Source: CAXSBR01 sp964252015
Lineage (GTDB): Bacteria > Actinomycetota > Actinomycetes > Mycobacteriales > Jatrophihabitantaceae
NCBI GenBank assembly: GCA_964252015.1
Contig: CAXULW010000016.1
Coordinates: 1 to 64,000 of the forward strand
Length of the DNA stretch: 64,000 nucleotides
Direction of reading: 5' to 3'
The notes under the pieces are model-generated. The model was not told the origin of the DNA and searched no databases. It saw only the letters and a program-made list of their open reading frames with translations. Position numbers and translations under genes: made by a program. Position 1 is the first letter of the stretch, and each line of letters opens with the position of its first letter. Below are positions 35,110 through 44,512 of the stretch, piece by piece.

Positions 35110-37378
35110 CCTCGAAGGTGGCGGCGAGCGGGGCCGTGGAGTCGCCGCCGGCCCAGACGTCGAAGGTGGCCGCGTCAATGACCCAGTTATGGTTCGCGGC
35201 GTTCCAGTACCGCAGCTGATCCGGGCCGAGGGTGAACCGGACCAGGCGCGACTCCCCCGCGGCGATGTGGACCCGCTCGAACGCCTTCAGCTCACGCACC
35301 GGTCGCGACGCCGAACCGTTGCGCTGGTGGATGTAGAGCTGGACCACCTCGTCGCCGTCGCGGTCACCGGTGTTGGCGACGGTGACGGACACGGAGAACG
35401 TCTCGTCGCTGGAGACGGTGGCGCTCTCGACGGTCAGGTCGCGGTAGCTGAACTGGGTGTAGCTCAAGCCGTACCCGAACGGGAACAGCGGTGTGCTCGC
35501 CTCGTTCCAGTACCGCTTGCCCTGGTTCACCGGTTCGTGGGAGATCGTGTGGTTGTAGAAGATCGGCACCTGTCCGACCGTGCGCGGCCACGTGAACGGC
35601 AGCTTCCCACCCGGCACGACGTCACCGAACAGCAGGTCGGCCACCGCAGTTCCGCCCTGGCTGCCCGGGTACCAGACGTCCAGGATCGCGGGCACGTTCG
35701 CCACGGCCCAGCGCAGGTCCAGCGGCCGGCCGTTCATCAGCAGCAGCACGACCGGTGTCCCCGTTGCCACCACGGCCTGCAGGAGCTCGAGTTGCCGCCC
35801 GGGCAGATCCAACTCCGAGCGCGACGCCGCCTCCCCGATCATGTTCTGCCACTCCCCGACCACGACCACGGCGACGTCGGACGTGCGGGCCAACTCGACC
35901 GCCCGGGCCAGCTCAGCCTCGTCGTCGAAACCTTCGGGGTCCACCGGCGCGTTGCCAGGGAACATGTCGAACAAGGAGGGGAAGGTGCGCTGCGACGGGC
36001 GAACCCCTGGCGCGTAGGAGATCTGGGCCGGGTCGCCGACCACGTGCTGGAGACCTTCCAGCACCGTCACCGTCTCTTCCAGGTCGAAGTCGAAGCACCA
36101 CGGACCGATCGTGTCGCGCTTGGAGTCGGCCAGCGGGCCGATGACGGCGATGGAGCCCGCTGTGGCCGGATCCAACGGCAGGAGACCGCCTTCGTTGCGC
36201 AACAGGACCGCGGATCGCTGCGCCGCGACCCGGGCGGCGTCGCGGTGGGCCGGATCGCTGAGGACCTCGCGGGCCCGGACTTCGTCGACGTAGGGGTGCT
36301 CGAACAGGCCCATCCGCAGCTTGGCCGCCAGGACGCGGCGCACGCTGGCGTCGATGGCCTGCTCGTCCACGTCGCCGCGGGCGACCGCGTCCGGCAGGTG
36401 CGCGTAGGCCGGGTCGGTGATCGCCATCTCCAGGTCGAGCCCGGCGTTCACCGCGCGGGCACCGGCGTCGGCCAGGTCGGCGGCGAAGCCGTGGGTGACC
36501 AGGTTGTGCACCGCGTTCGCGTCACTGACCAGGAAGCCCTCGAAGCCCCAGGTACGTCGCAGGACGTCGTCGATCAGCCACCGGTTGCCGGTGGCCGGAA
36601 TGCCGTTCAGGTCCATGTACGCGGTCATGATGTTGCCGGCGCCGGCGGCCACCACGGCGGCGAACGGCGGGAGGTAGACGTTCCACAGCTCGGAGTCCGA
36701 CAGGTTCACCTCGTCGTAGTCGCGACCGCCGACTGCGGCGCCGTAGCCGGCCAAGTGCTTCGGACCCGAGATCACGTGCTCGTCCAGCCCGAGCCGATCC
36801 CCTTGGAAACCGCGGACCTGAGCCACCGCCACCGCCGCGCCCAGCACCGGGTCCTCCCCCGCGCCCTCGATGATCCGACCCCAGCGCGGATCGCGGGCAA
36901 TGTCGACCATCGGCGCGAACGTCCAGTGGATTCCGACCGCGCGGGCTTCCCGAGCCGCCACGGCCTGACCGCGTTCGATGACGTCCGGGTCCCACGAGGC
37001 AGCCATGGCGATCGGGACCGGGAAGATCGTGCGCAGCCCGTGGATCACGTCGAAACCGAACAAGGCCGGAATGGCGTGCCGGTTGCCTTCAATCACCAAT
37101 CGTTGCAGGCGATTCGCCTCGACCGGGTCGGTGACGAAGAGCAGTGAACCCACCCCGGCCCGGGCCGCGGCCGCCTCCACCTCCGCGCCCTGCTGAGACG
37201 CGTGCGGCGTTCCGGCCGGGCCTCCGCCCGTGTCCGGCAGCCCGCCGAAGTAGAAGTACTGCGTGAGTTGCCCGGCCTTCTCGGCCAGGGTCATGTCACC
37301 CAGGAGCGATTCGACCCGCTCGCGAATCGCCGCCTCGTCGGGCGAAGCGTCGTGCGGCGGCGCGGCGTGCTCGGTCAT
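35096..37378 (-). CDS. bglX: Glycoside hydrolase family 3, beta-glucosidase-like
   Basis: The 760-residue enzyme is a three-domain GH3 beta-glucosidase or xylosidase. The N-terminal barrel shows LFGFDVIHGLRTIFPVPIAM (107-126), WTFAPMVDIARDPRWGRIIE (152-171), the KH pair in GPKHLAGYGA (207-208) and the nucleophile Asp 286 in GFLVSDANAV. A second sandwich domain carries the acid/base region (VVVVGEWQNMIGEA), and a fibronectin type III-like domain ends the protein. There is no signal peptide, so it is probably cytoplasmic and acts on imported oligosaccharides. A GGAGG site precedes the ATG. The upstream MFS gene runs in the same direction 56 bases away. Confidence 0.93.
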   Translation of the reverse strand: MTEHAAPPHDASPDEAAIRERVESLLGDMTLAEKAGQLTQYFYFGGLPDTGGGPAGTPHASQQGAEVEAAAARAGVGSLLFVTDPVEANRLQRLVIEGNRHAIPALFGFDVIHGLRTIFPVPIAMAASWDPDVIERGQAVAAREARAVGIHWTFAPMVDIARDPRWGRIIEGAGEDPVLGAAVAVAQVRGFQGDRLGLDEHVISGPKHLAGYGAAVGGRDYDEVNLSDSELWNVYLPPFAAVVAAGAGNIMTAYMDLNGIPATGNRWLIDDVLRRTWGFEGFLVSDANAVHNLVTHGFAADLADAGARAVNAGLDLEMAITDPAYAHLPDAVARGDVDEQAIDASVRRVLAAKLRMGLFEHPYVDEVRAREVLSDPAHRDAARVAAQRSAVLLRNEGGLLPLDPATAGSIAVIGPLADSKRDTIGPWCFDFDLEETVTVLEGLQHVVGDPAQISYAPGVRPSQRTFPSLFDMFPGNAPVDPEGFDDEAELARAVELARTSDVAVVVVGEWQNMIGEAASRSELDLPGRQLELLQAVVATGTPVVLLLMNGRPLDLRWAVANVPAILDVWYPGSQGGTAVADLLFGDVVPGGKLPFTWPRTVGQVPIFYNHTISHEPVNQGKRYWNEASTPLFPFGYGLSYTQFSYRDLTVESATVSSDETFSVSVTVANTGDRDGDEVVQLYIHQRNGSASRPVRELKAFERVHIAAGESRLVRFTLGPDQLRYWNAANHNWVIDAATFDVWAGGDSTAPLAATFEVKAG

Positions 37379-37415
37379 GATGTCGGTCCTCCGTAATTGG
37401 CGATCTCTTGATCAT

Positions 37416-37447
37416 GGACACCCACACGGCAATGTCAATGGGTGTCC
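37416..37447. promoter_or_regulatory. 8-bp inverted repeat GGACACCC/GGGTGTCC
   Basis: Perfect 8-bp arms separated by 16 bases span the stop codon of the MFS gene and the upstream region of the GH3 gene. It could be an operator for GH3 or a weak attenuating hairpin; no T-run follows. Confidence 0.35.
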
Positions 37448-38652
37448 GGCACCCGGAGTGGTCGCAGGGCGTTCGTGACCACACTGGCCAGGGCCAGCAG
37501 GATGGCCACGACCAATAACGCGCGCAGCACGGTGATGTGGTCGCCGAGGAACCCGATCAGCGGCGGTCCACCGAGGAACGCGCAGTAGCCGACCGAGGCC
37601 ACGACGCTCACCCGGCCGGCCGCGGCCGCCGGATCGTCGGCCGCCGCGCTCATCCCAACCGGGAAACCGAGCGACGCACCCAGGCCCCACAACACCGCGC
37701 CGACGAAAGCCAGCGGCGTGTAGGGGCTGAACACGAACAGGACCAACCCGAGCACGGCAACAGCGGCGAGGCCGCGCAGTACGGCGACCCGGCCGTACCG
37801 ATCGAGCGGACCGGTGCCGAACCAGCGACCCGTCGTCATCGCGGTGAGGAACGCGGCGAAGCCGAGCGTGCCGATGGCGGCCGGGGCGTGGTAGCTGTCG
37901 ATCAGGCAGACGCCGATCCAGTCGTTGCCACTGCCTTCGGAGAACGCGAACGCCAGCACGACCAGGCCGATGACGAGGGTGCGCGGCTCGCTCCACCGGG
38001 CCATCACCCGGCCCGCGGTTCCCGCCGGGCGCGCAGAATCCGTCGCGGCAAGAGATTGGTCGACATCGGGGACGAAACCGCGCACGGCGAACGGGACCAG
38101 TGCGGCGATGGTCACGGCGACGACGAGCAGGTGCACGGTGACCGACACGTGCCCGGCGACCATGGCCGCCCCGACCAGTGCGCCGGCAACGGTGCCGGCG
38201 CTGTAACCGGCGTGAAAGCGCGGCATGATCGCCCGGCCGAGGTGGCGTTCGACCGTGGCGCCCTGCACGTTCATGGCCACGTCCCAGGCTCCGTTCGCGA
38301 ACCCGAGCAGGAACAACCCGACCATAACCGGCACGACACCGCCCAGGTAGCCGATGGCCACGACCCCCAGCCCGACTGCGAGCACGACCGCCATGGCCGC
38401 AACCGTGCGGCGTGAGTCGAAGCGATGGACGATGATGCCCGACAGCGGCAATGCCACCAACGATCCCATCGCGATCGCCAACAAGACCAGGCCGAGACCG
38501 GCCGGCGAGAGATGCAGCCGGTCACGCACCTGCGGGATACGAGACGCCCAGGTCGCGAACGCAAACCCGGACGCGGCGAACGCTGCATAGGTCGCCCGAA
38601 CGGCGGCGGAGGTTCGGTCCGAGACGGGCGCGGCAACGGAAGGGCCGGTCAT
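37435..38652 (-). CDS. MFS transporter
   Basis: The 405-residue protein has 12 predicted membrane helices in two bundles with a charged middle loop (VDQSLAATDSARPAG). It resembles the FucP/YbjJ-like branch of the major facilitator superfamily, with the SRIPQVRDRL loop after helix 1 and FDSRRTV between helices 2 and 3. The substrate is unknown; position just upstream of a GH3 glucosidase on the same strand suggests sugar, but such transporters also export drugs. There is no strong ribosome site. Confidence 0.88.
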   Translation of the reverse strand: MTGPSVAAPVSDRTSAAVRATYAAFAASGFAFATWASRIPQVRDRLHLSPAGLGLVLLAIAMGSLVALPLSGIIVHRFDSRRTVAAMAVVLAVGLGVVAIGYLGGVVPVMVGLFLLGFANGAWDVAMNVQGATVERHLGRAIMPRFHAGYSAGTVAGALVGAAMVAGHVSVTVHLLVVAVTIAALVPFAVRGFVPDVDQSLAATDSARPAGTAGRVMARWSEPRTLVIGLVVLAFAFSEGSGNDWIGVCLIDSYHAPAAIGTLGFAAFLTAMTTGRWFGTGPLDRYGRVAVLRGLAAVAVLGLVLFVFSPYTPLAFVGAVLWGLGASLGFPVGMSAAADDPAAAAGRVSVVASVGYCAFLGGPPLIGFLGDHITVLRALLVVAILLALASVVTNALRPLRVPDTH

Positions 38653-38770
38653 GACGTCCTGACTGTCTGGGGGAATGTGAGCCTACGGGCGTCCGGGCCA
38701 GGTCCGCGCGTCGCCGGTCCGGGCCGATGAACTACCGGCCCATCCGGACCGGACGGACTCGGCGCGGCGA

Positions 38771-39109
38771 CTACCAGTGCAGGCTGGAGTTGCGGTGCGC
38801 GACTGCGTTCCCGGCCCGGCTGCTCGCCACCAGAACCAATCCCGCGGCCACCGCAATTTCGCAGATCACGGTCAGGAAACCCCCGACGTGGAACAGATGC
38901 CGGCCGATGAGGCTGCCGAACAGCGATCCGATCCACCCGATGACCACGGTGCTGAAGATCCCGATCTCCTGACGACCGGGCAGGACCAGGCGGGCCAAGC
39001 CGCCGATGATGGCCCCGACCACGGCGGCACTGATCAGTAGCCACAGCGCCCAGCCGACGATCGGCAGCACGACGAGAAGTACCAACAACACAACGATGAG
39101 AACAACCAT
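38771..39109 (-). CDS. GlsB/YeaQ/YmgE family (transglycosylase-associated) membrane protein
   Basis: The 112-residue protein has an extra N-terminal helix (VVLIVVLLVLLVVLPIVGWA), then the GlsB/YeaQ core: AAVVGAIIGGLARLVLPGRQ with the following EIGIFSTVVIGWIGSLFGSL and a final helix. Family members are small inner-membrane proteins linked to general stress; their mechanism is not known. The family is usually about 85 residues, so the N-terminal helix is an addition. The leaderless -10 TATTTT is 6 bases from the ATG. Confidence 0.88.
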   Translation of the reverse strand: MVVLIVVLLVLLVVLPIVGWALWLLISAAVVGAIIGGLARLVLPGRQEIGIFSTVVIGWIGSLFGSLIGRHLFHVGGFLTVICEIAVAAGLVLVASSRAGNAVAHRNSSLHW

Positions 39110-39115
39110 GTAACT

Positions 39116-39121
39116 AAAATA
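39116..39121 (-). promoter_or_regulatory. -10 hexamer TATTTT for leaderless GlsB-like gene
   Basis: On the minus strand TATTTT ends 6 bases before ATG 39109, in an unusually AT-rich patch. Confidence 0.5.
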
Positions 39122-39167
39122 CGCACGTTTACAGCGAGATTGATCAGGGCACAGACCCAGGCGTCAA

Positions 39168-39566
39168 CTAGTCGGTGGACGCGAACGAATGGTGCTCGTG
39201 GGCCACCATCCAACGGCCGTGTTCCTTGCGCAGCCCGATCGTGAGCCGCAGTCGCTGGTCCGGTCGCGCGGCCAATTCCGCCGCTGTGCCGCAGCGCAGG
39301 AGCGCATATGCGTAGGCAATGTCGGCGCCGGCCATTACGTCCAGATCCACGATCTCGAAGCACGCACCCGCCGCTTGCCACGCGAAGAAACCCGACCAGG
39401 TCTCGCGATACGCGTTGATGCCGCGCACGCCGTCGTGCGGCGGCGGCACGTCAAACATGACGATGTCTGCGGTGTGATCGGCCACCACCGCGGCCAGGTC
39501 GCCGGTATGGGCGGCCACCGCCCAGCGGTGGATCAGGGTGCGGATCTCATCTTCGTCGTCAGCCAC
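39168..39566 (-). CDS. SnoaL/NTF2-like protein (SgcJ/EcaC family)
   Basis: The 132-residue protein has the NTF2-like cone fold: DEIRTLIHRWAVAAHTGDLA (6-25), VVADHTADIVMFDVPPPHDG (27-46), GINAYRETWSGFF and a C-terminal sheet (GLRKEHGRWMVAHEHHS). This matches the SgcJ/EcaC or DUF4440-like ketosteroid-isomerase-type group, which bind or isomerise small molecules. The start is taken at GTG 39566; upstream reading belongs to the shadow of the divergent kinase gene. Function unknown. Confidence 0.85.
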   Translation of the reverse strand: MADDEDEIRTLIHRWAVAAHTGDLAAVVADHTADIVMFDVPPPHDGVRGINAYRETWSGFFAWQAAGACFEIVDLDVMAGADIAYAYALLRCGTAAELAARPDQRLRLTIGLRKEHGRWMVAHEHHSFASTD

Positions 39567-39714
39567 GTCGCCCGGCCTTTCGATGCTGACGGGCAATTGC
39601 CCGAAACCCAGAATGTCCCGGCCCGGGCCACACCTCAAGGCCACCGCCGTCGATCCCGCTGGCGGCGTGCGAAAAGGCGGTGCCGGTGGTCGGGATTCGC
39701 GCGACCATAGCCGG

Positions 39715-40644
39715 GTGATAACGGCGGCGGGCCAGCGGATCGGGTGGGGCGACGTCCCCGTCCGCGTGCGGGCCGCGGTGGAGCACATCCTGGGCTCGCC
39801 CGTCGTCGAGGCCCGATCCCAGACCGGCGGATTCTCCCCCGGCACGGCCGACCGGGTCCGCACCGAGGACGGACGGCGGGCGTTCGTCAAGGCGGCCGGT
39901 CGGTCGCTCAACGAAAAGACCGTCCGATTGCACCGGCGGGAGATCGCGGTGTCGGCCGCCCTGCCCGAAGACGTTCCTGCGCCGACCTTGCTGGGCTCCT
40001 ACGACGACGGGGACTGGGTCGCGCTCGTGCTCGAGGACGTCGAAGGTCGCCACCCGCGCACGCCGTGGGACGCGGCTGAACTGTCCGCCGTACTGGCCGC
40101 TCTCGGCCAACTCGCGGCCGCACCGCTGTCGGCCGAGCAGCGCGAGTACAAGCCGGCAGGCGAGGCAATTGCCCACGACGTGGCCGGGTGGCGGCGGATC
40201 GCGCTGGACCCGCCGCCTGATCTGGAGCCGTGGGCGCGCGACCACCTCGACGACCTCACCGACCGGGCCGACCAGGTGCTACCCCGGCTGAGCGGTGAAA
40301 GCCTGCTGCACACCGACATCCGGGCCGACAACCTGCTCCTGCGTCCGGACGGTGCGGTGGTCATCGTCGACTGGCCGTGGGCGGCGCGCGGACCGGCGTG
40401 GCTGGACACGCTGTTGCTGCTGGTCAACGTCAACCTGTTCGGCGGGCACGACGTGGAAGCGCTGGTCGCCGAGCACGTCCGCGCCGATCCGGAGGACGTC
40501 ACCGGGTTCCTGGTCGGCCTGACCGGCTACTTCCTGGACGCGGCGCGCCAACCCGGTTCACCCGGCCTGCCCACGGTGCGGGCCTTTCAGGCCGCGCAGG
40601 GTCACGCCACCCTGGACTGGGTGCGACGCCGGTTGCCCGGCTGA
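39715..40644 (+). CDS. Aminoglycoside phosphotransferase-family kinase
   Basis: The 309-residue protein has the APH/choline-kinase fold: a nucleotide loop with TGGFSPGTADRV (about 36-47), an invariant Lys in RRAFVKAAG, the catalytic loop LLHTDIRADNLLLRPDG (near 198-214) and the metal-binding VIVDWPWAARGPAWLD (near 217-232). The catalytic Asp and Asn are intact. The substrate is unknown: such kinases act on antibiotics, sugars, amines or proteins. It starts at GTG and is divergent from the SnoaL-like gene with 148 bases between. It is a different gene from the decayed one at 33157-33461. Confidence 0.85.
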   Translation: MITAAGQRIGWGDVPVRVRAAVEHILGSPVVEARSQTGGFSPGTADRVRTEDGRRAFVKAAGRSLNEKTVRLHRREIAVSAALPEDVPAPTLLGSYDDGDWVALVLEDVEGRHPRTPWDAAELSAVLAALGQLAAAPLSAEQREYKPAGEAIAHDVAGWRRIALDPPPDLEPWARDHLDDLTDRADQVLPRLSGESLLHTDIRADNLLLRPDGAVVIVDWPWAARGPAWLDTLLLLVNVNLFGGHDVEALVAEHVRADPEDVTGFLVGLTGYFLDAARQPGSPGLPTVRAFQAAQGHATLDWVRRRLPG

Positions 40645-40813
40645 GCACCCTCGACACCCGTTCCGCCGCGGCGTTAACATCGCGTCAGGCGTGGCAGGGA
40701 CGCCTCCGGGTCCGCGGAAAGGGCTGAGCCCACCTGTACGGCTGGGATGTGACCACGCTCGCCACCTCCTTTCGCCTCGTTCCGCGGACCACGGGGTTCG
40801 AGAGGAGGTCGCG

Positions 40814-42265
40814 ATGGCGGCCGTGTCCCTGCCCGAACAGCCCAACCTCGACCAGTTGCGCAAGCAGGCCCGGGACCTGCAGCGGGGCGTCAGATCCGGA
40901 GATCCGCGCGCGCTGGGCGCTGCCGGCATCGACCAGGCCGACCCCGTATTCGCCCGGCACTCGGCGCAGCGCGTCCTGGCCCACCGTTACGGCTTTCCGA
41001 GCTGGTCCCGGCTCAAGCGCCACGTAGCGGCGATAACCGAACGTAGCTGGGTGTACACCGCGGCCCAGTCCGATGAATCCCCGCCCGATCGGTTCCTGCG
41101 GCTGGCCTGCGTGAACTACTCCGCGGTGGATACCGACGTGGCCGCCGCGGCCGCGCTTCTGCAGCAAGATCCCGAGGTGCCGACGCAATCGCTGGCCGCG
41201 GCCGCGGTCTGTGGCGATGTGCCGGAGGTACGACGACTGCTGGCGGCCCGGCCCGATGCGGCTGGTGCACCGTCCGGTCCCTACCGGTGGCCACCGCTGA
41301 TGTACCTGACTTACGGGCGCTTTCCCGTGGACACCGACCGCACGCTCACCGTCACGCGTCTCCTGCTCGACGCGGGAGCGGATCCCAATGACGGCCGCTT
41401 CTTCCTCGGGCTGCCCACCCCGTTCACGGTGCTGACCGGCGTCTTCGGTGGCGGTGAGCGCGACCCGGCGCCGCACCCGCACGCCGTCGCCCTGGCGCGG
41501 CTGCTGCTGTCCGCCGGCGCCGACGCCAACGACGGACAGACCCTGTACAACCGCATGTTCAGCCCGGCCGACGACTTCCTCGAGGTGCTGTTCGAGTTCG
41601 GTCTCGGCCGCGGCGACGGCGGTCCGTGGCCGCGGCTGCTGCCCGACGTCCTGCCGGCCCCGGACACGATCCTGGACGGGCTCATCAGCTGGGCCGTCAC
41701 CCACGACCAACGCGCCCGCGTCGCCCTGCTGGCGGCCCACGGGGTGGACCTCGACCGTCCGTCGGATGACGGCCTGCGCCCGGTCGAACTGGCCCGCCGC
41801 AGCGGACACCCGCAGATGGTCGAGCTGCTGGTCTCGGTGGGCGCGGCCCCGGCCGAGGACGACCCCGTGCAAGCCTTCATCGCAGCGGTCTTGGCTGGTG
41901 ACGCCGAGGCCGCGCACGCCGCCCCAACCGCTCTGATCCAAGCCGCCCGCCGGGCCCGCCCCGGGCTCATCGTCTGGGCGGCCGGCCTCCAGCGGGTTGC
42001 GGCGGTAGAGCTGCTGGTCGAGCTCGGTTTCGACGTGAATGCCTTTGCGCGCAGCGATCTGATGCTCGAGCAACCGTGGGAGAGCGCGCTGCACACGGCG
42101 GTCGAACGCAACGACGCACGGCTGGCCCAGCGGCTGCTGGAGCTGGGCGCAAACCCAACCCTGCGAGATCGGCGCTTCGACGGCACGCCGATGGACTGGG
42201 CGCAGCACCTGGGCCGTCCGGCGTTGGTGGACCTACTCGCCTCCGGTGGCGATCACGCGGTCTGA
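40814..42265 (+). CDS. Ankyrin-repeat protein
   Basis: The 483-residue protein contains several ankyrin-type repeats, clearest at VTRLLLDAGADPNDGRF (about 178-194), LARLLLSAGADANDGQTLYN, RVALLAAHGVDLDRPSDDGL and a last pair ending AQRLLELGANPTLRDRRFDG. The N-terminal 80 residues (LDQLRKQARDLQRGVRSGDP, VLAHRYGFPSWSRLKRHV) are a conserved helical segment found at the start of many actinobacterial ankyrin proteins. A strong AGGAGG precedes the ATG. It is probably a cytoplasmic protein-binding scaffold; the partner is unknown. It overlaps the convergent agmatinase gene by 13 bases. Confidence 0.9.
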   Translation: MAAVSLPEQPNLDQLRKQARDLQRGVRSGDPRALGAAGIDQADPVFARHSAQRVLAHRYGFPSWSRLKRHVAAITERSWVYTAAQSDESPPDRFLRLACVNYSAVDTDVAAAAALLQQDPEVPTQSLAAAAVCGDVPEVRRLLAARPDAAGAPSGPYRWPPLMYLTYGRFPVDTDRTLTVTRLLLDAGADPNDGRFFLGLPTPFTVLTGVFGGGERDPAPHPHAVALARLLLSAGADANDGQTLYNRMFSPADDFLEVLFEFGLGRGDGGPWPRLLPDVLPAPDTILDGLISWAVTHDQRARVALLAAHGVDLDRPSDDGLRPVELARRSGHPQMVELLVSVGAAPAEDDPVQAFIAAVLAGDAEAAHAAPTALIQAARRARPGLIVWAAGLQRVAAVELLVELGFDVNAFARSDLMLEQPWESALHTAVERNDARLAQRLLELGANPTLRDRRFDGTPMDWAQHLGRPALVDLLASGGDHAV

Positions 42266-43281
42266 TCCGGGCGGTCGGCCAGCAACGGGCGAGCCGGATC
42301 CCAGGTCGTACCGTCGCGCTCGTCGCGGCGTTTGCGGGCAATGGCGGACAGCGCCTCGAGCACCACGCGGTTGGCCAACGCCGCGGTGATGTCGGCGTGG
42401 TCGTAGGGCGGGCTGACCTCGACCACGTCCACGCCCACCACGGGGAGCTCGAGACAGATCCGGCGCACCGCGTCCAGCAACTGCCGGGCCGACAGCCCGC
42501 CCGGCTCCGGTGTTCCGGTGCCGGGGGCGTGGCCCGGGTCGCACACGTCGATGTCGACGGACAGGAACACCCCGTCACATTCGTCGGTGGCGATGGTGAA
42601 CGCCTCGCTCAGACATTCGTTCAGACCGCGGTGCACGATCTCGGTCATCTCGTAGGAGCGCATGGACTGCTCGGCCATCCAGTCCAGCGTCTCCGGCGGC
42701 GGCCAGTACCCACGCAGGCCGACCTGCAGGAAGCGGTCGCCGCGCAACGCACCGGATTCGATCAGCCGGCGCATCGGCTGACCGTGCCCCCACAACGACC
42801 CGAACTCGATGTCGCCGGTGTCGGCGTGCGCATCGAAATGGATCATCGACACGCGGCCGTGGCCGAGGACGTTGGCCACGCCCTTGGCGTCGGGGAACGC
42901 GATCGAATGGTCGCCGCCGAGCACGACCGGGATCGCACCCGCGCGCGCGACCTTCTCCACCGCGTCCTCCAGCGCGCCGAGCGCGGTCTCGATGTCGCCG
43001 GAGTACATCTCGACGTCGCCGGCGTCGAACACGCGCAGGTCGCGCAGGCCGTCCGTGCGCAGAGCCAGGCTGGGTCGCGAACCGTCGTGGGGCAGGTAGT
43101 CGGTCATCCGGATCGCCTGCGGCCCGAACCGGGTGCCGGGCCGGTGCGACGTCCCGCCGTCGAAGGGCGCCCCGACGATGACGATGTCCGCGTCCTGGTA
43201 CGTCGCGGTGTCGTCCAGGTCGCACGGCTCGACGCCGAGGAAGGTTATGTCCGGGCCGAACTGGGCTCCGTAGCGACTCAC
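42253..43281 (-). CDS. speB: Agmatinase/arginase-family ureohydrolase
   Basis: The 342-residue protein is a binuclear manganese ureohydrolase. Metal ligands are in VVLGGDHSIAFP (His), MIHFDAHADTGDIEFG (Asp-x-His-x-Asp) and VFLSVDIDVCDPGHAPGTG (Asp-x-Asp). The last motif (DPGHAPGTGTPEPGG) fits agmatinase and guanidinobutyrase-like enzymes, which release urea from agmatine or related guanidines on the way to putrescine. The start is a GTG reading MSRYGAQFGPD. It is divergent from nadA, 187 bases apart. The exact substrate is uncertain. Confidence 0.88.
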   Translation of the reverse strand: MSRYGAQFGPDITFLGVEPCDLDDTATYQDADIVIVGAPFDGGTSHRPGTRFGPQAIRMTDYLPHDGSRPSLALRTDGLRDLRVFDAGDVEMYSGDIETALGALEDAVEKVARAGAIPVVLGGDHSIAFPDAKGVANVLGHGRVSMIHFDAHADTGDIEFGSLWGHGQPMRRLIESGALRGDRFLQVGLRGYWPPPETLDWMAEQSMRSYEMTEIVHRGLNECLSEAFTIATDECDGVFLSVDIDVCDPGHAPGTGTPEPGGLSARQLLDAVRRICLELPVVGVDVVEVSPPYDHADITAALANRVVLEALSAIARKRRDERDGTTWDPARPLLADRPDQTA

Positions 43282-43445
43282 GTCCGCTCCCCCCTGCTGG
43301 CCACCGATGGGCCGACCCTAAACCCCCGGCCATGGTTCTTCGCGCGACCGATTGGGGCTATCACGCTAGTCGGCGCGGAGTGCGGCGATGGGGGTGGGCG
43401 CTCCCCGTTGGGAACAGGATCGCGCTGGGATAGGTTATCGTCTCA

Positions 43446-43459
43446 TAGTCTAAAACCTA
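43446..43459. promoter_or_regulatory. Candidate NrtR operator upstream of nadA
   Basis: TAGTCTAAAACCTA, an imperfect palindrome (8 of 14 positions), lies 9 bases ahead of the nadA ATG, and a second small palindrome GATA-GGT-TATC is at 43429-43439. An NrtR-type gene follows nadA, and NrtR repressors bind such AT-rich palindromes at NAD genes. The AGGAG ribosome site (43459-43463) touches the element. Confidence 0.4.
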
Positions 43460-43468
43460 GGAGCCGTC

Positions 43469-44512
43469 ATGACCGCTCTGCCCACTGCCCCACCGGCGCG
43501 CAGGCCGCTACCGATGGCGCCGTCCGTTCCCCTGCTCGCCGGCGATGCGTTGGCCGAGTGGAAGCTCGAGGTGCGCCGGTTGGCGGCCGAGCGCGACGCG
43601 GTGATCCTGGCCCACAACTACCAGTCACCGGAGATCCAGGACGTGGCCGACGTGGTCGGTGACTCCCTGGCCCTGTCCCGGCTGGCCGCCGCCAGCGAGG
43701 CCTCGACGATCGTGTTCTGCGGCGTGCACTTCATGGCCGAGACGGCCAAAATCCTGGCGCCTACGCGAACGGTGCTCATGCCCGACCGCAACGCCGGTTG
43801 CTCGCTGGCCGACAGCATCACCGCCGACCAGTTGCGGGCGTGGAAAGCCGAACATCCCGGCGCGGTCGTCGTCTCCTACGTCAACACCAGCGCCGCGGTG
43901 AAGGCCGAGACGGATCTGTGCTGCACATCGGCCAATGCGGTCGAGATCGTCGAGTCCGTGCCGGCCGACCGCGAGGTGCTGTTCCTGCCCGACATGTTCC
44001 TGGGTGCGCACGTACGTCGCCAGACCGGGAGAGAGAACCTTCATGTCTGGATGGGCGAATGTCATGTGCACGCCGGGATCAGCGGTGCCGAGCTCCGCGA
44101 GCGGGTGCACGCCGAACCCGACGCCGAGGTCTACATCCACCCCGAATGCGGCTGCGCCACGTCCGCCCTGTGGATGAGCGGCACGGGCGAGTTGCCCCCG
44201 GAACGCACGCACATCCTGTCGACCAGCGGCATGCTCGAAGCGGCCCGGACCAGCACCGCGGCCAAGGTCCTCGTCGCCACCGAGACCGGCATGCTGCACC
44301 AGCTGCGCCAGGCCAACCCGCGCACGTCGTTCGAGCCGGTGAACCCGCGCGCGGTCTGCCAGTACATGAAGATGAACACGCCGGCCAAGCTGTTGCGCTG
44401 CCTGCGTGACGGGGTGGACGAGGTCACCGTGCCCGCCGACGTTGCCGCCAAGGCCCGCGCTGCGGTCGAGGCCATGATCGCGATCGGCACGCCGTCGTTG
44501 CACGGCGAGTGA
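43469..44512 (+). CDS. nadA: Quinolinate synthase NadA
   Basis: NadA condenses iminoaspartate with dihydroxyacetone phosphate to quinolinate, the de novo precursor of NAD. The 347-residue sequence has the three cysteines that hold the 4Fe-4S cluster: Cys 111 (DRNAGCSLADS), Cys 198 (WMGECHVHAG) and Cys 227 (IHPECGCATS), with LAHNYQSPEIQDVAD (48-62) at the start of the first domain. The last triplet overlaps the nrtR start (GTGA). nadB and nadC, normally next in the actinobacterial operon, are absent here; the downstream neighbour after nrtR is unrelated and convergent. Confidence 0.96.
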   Translation: MTALPTAPPARRPLPMAPSVPLLAGDALAEWKLEVRRLAAERDAVILAHNYQSPEIQDVADVVGDSLALSRLAAASEASTIVFCGVHFMAETAKILAPTRTVLMPDRNAGCSLADSITADQLRAWKAEHPGAVVVSYVNTSAAVKAETDLCCTSANAVEIVESVPADREVLFLPDMFLGAHVRRQTGRENLHVWMGECHVHAGISGAELRERVHAEPDAEVYIHPECGCATSALWMSGTGELPPERTHILSTSGMLEAARTSTAAKVLVATETGMLHQLRQANPRTSFEPVNPRAVCQYMKMNTPAKLLRCLRDGVDEVTVPADVAAKARAAVEAMIAIGTPSLHGE

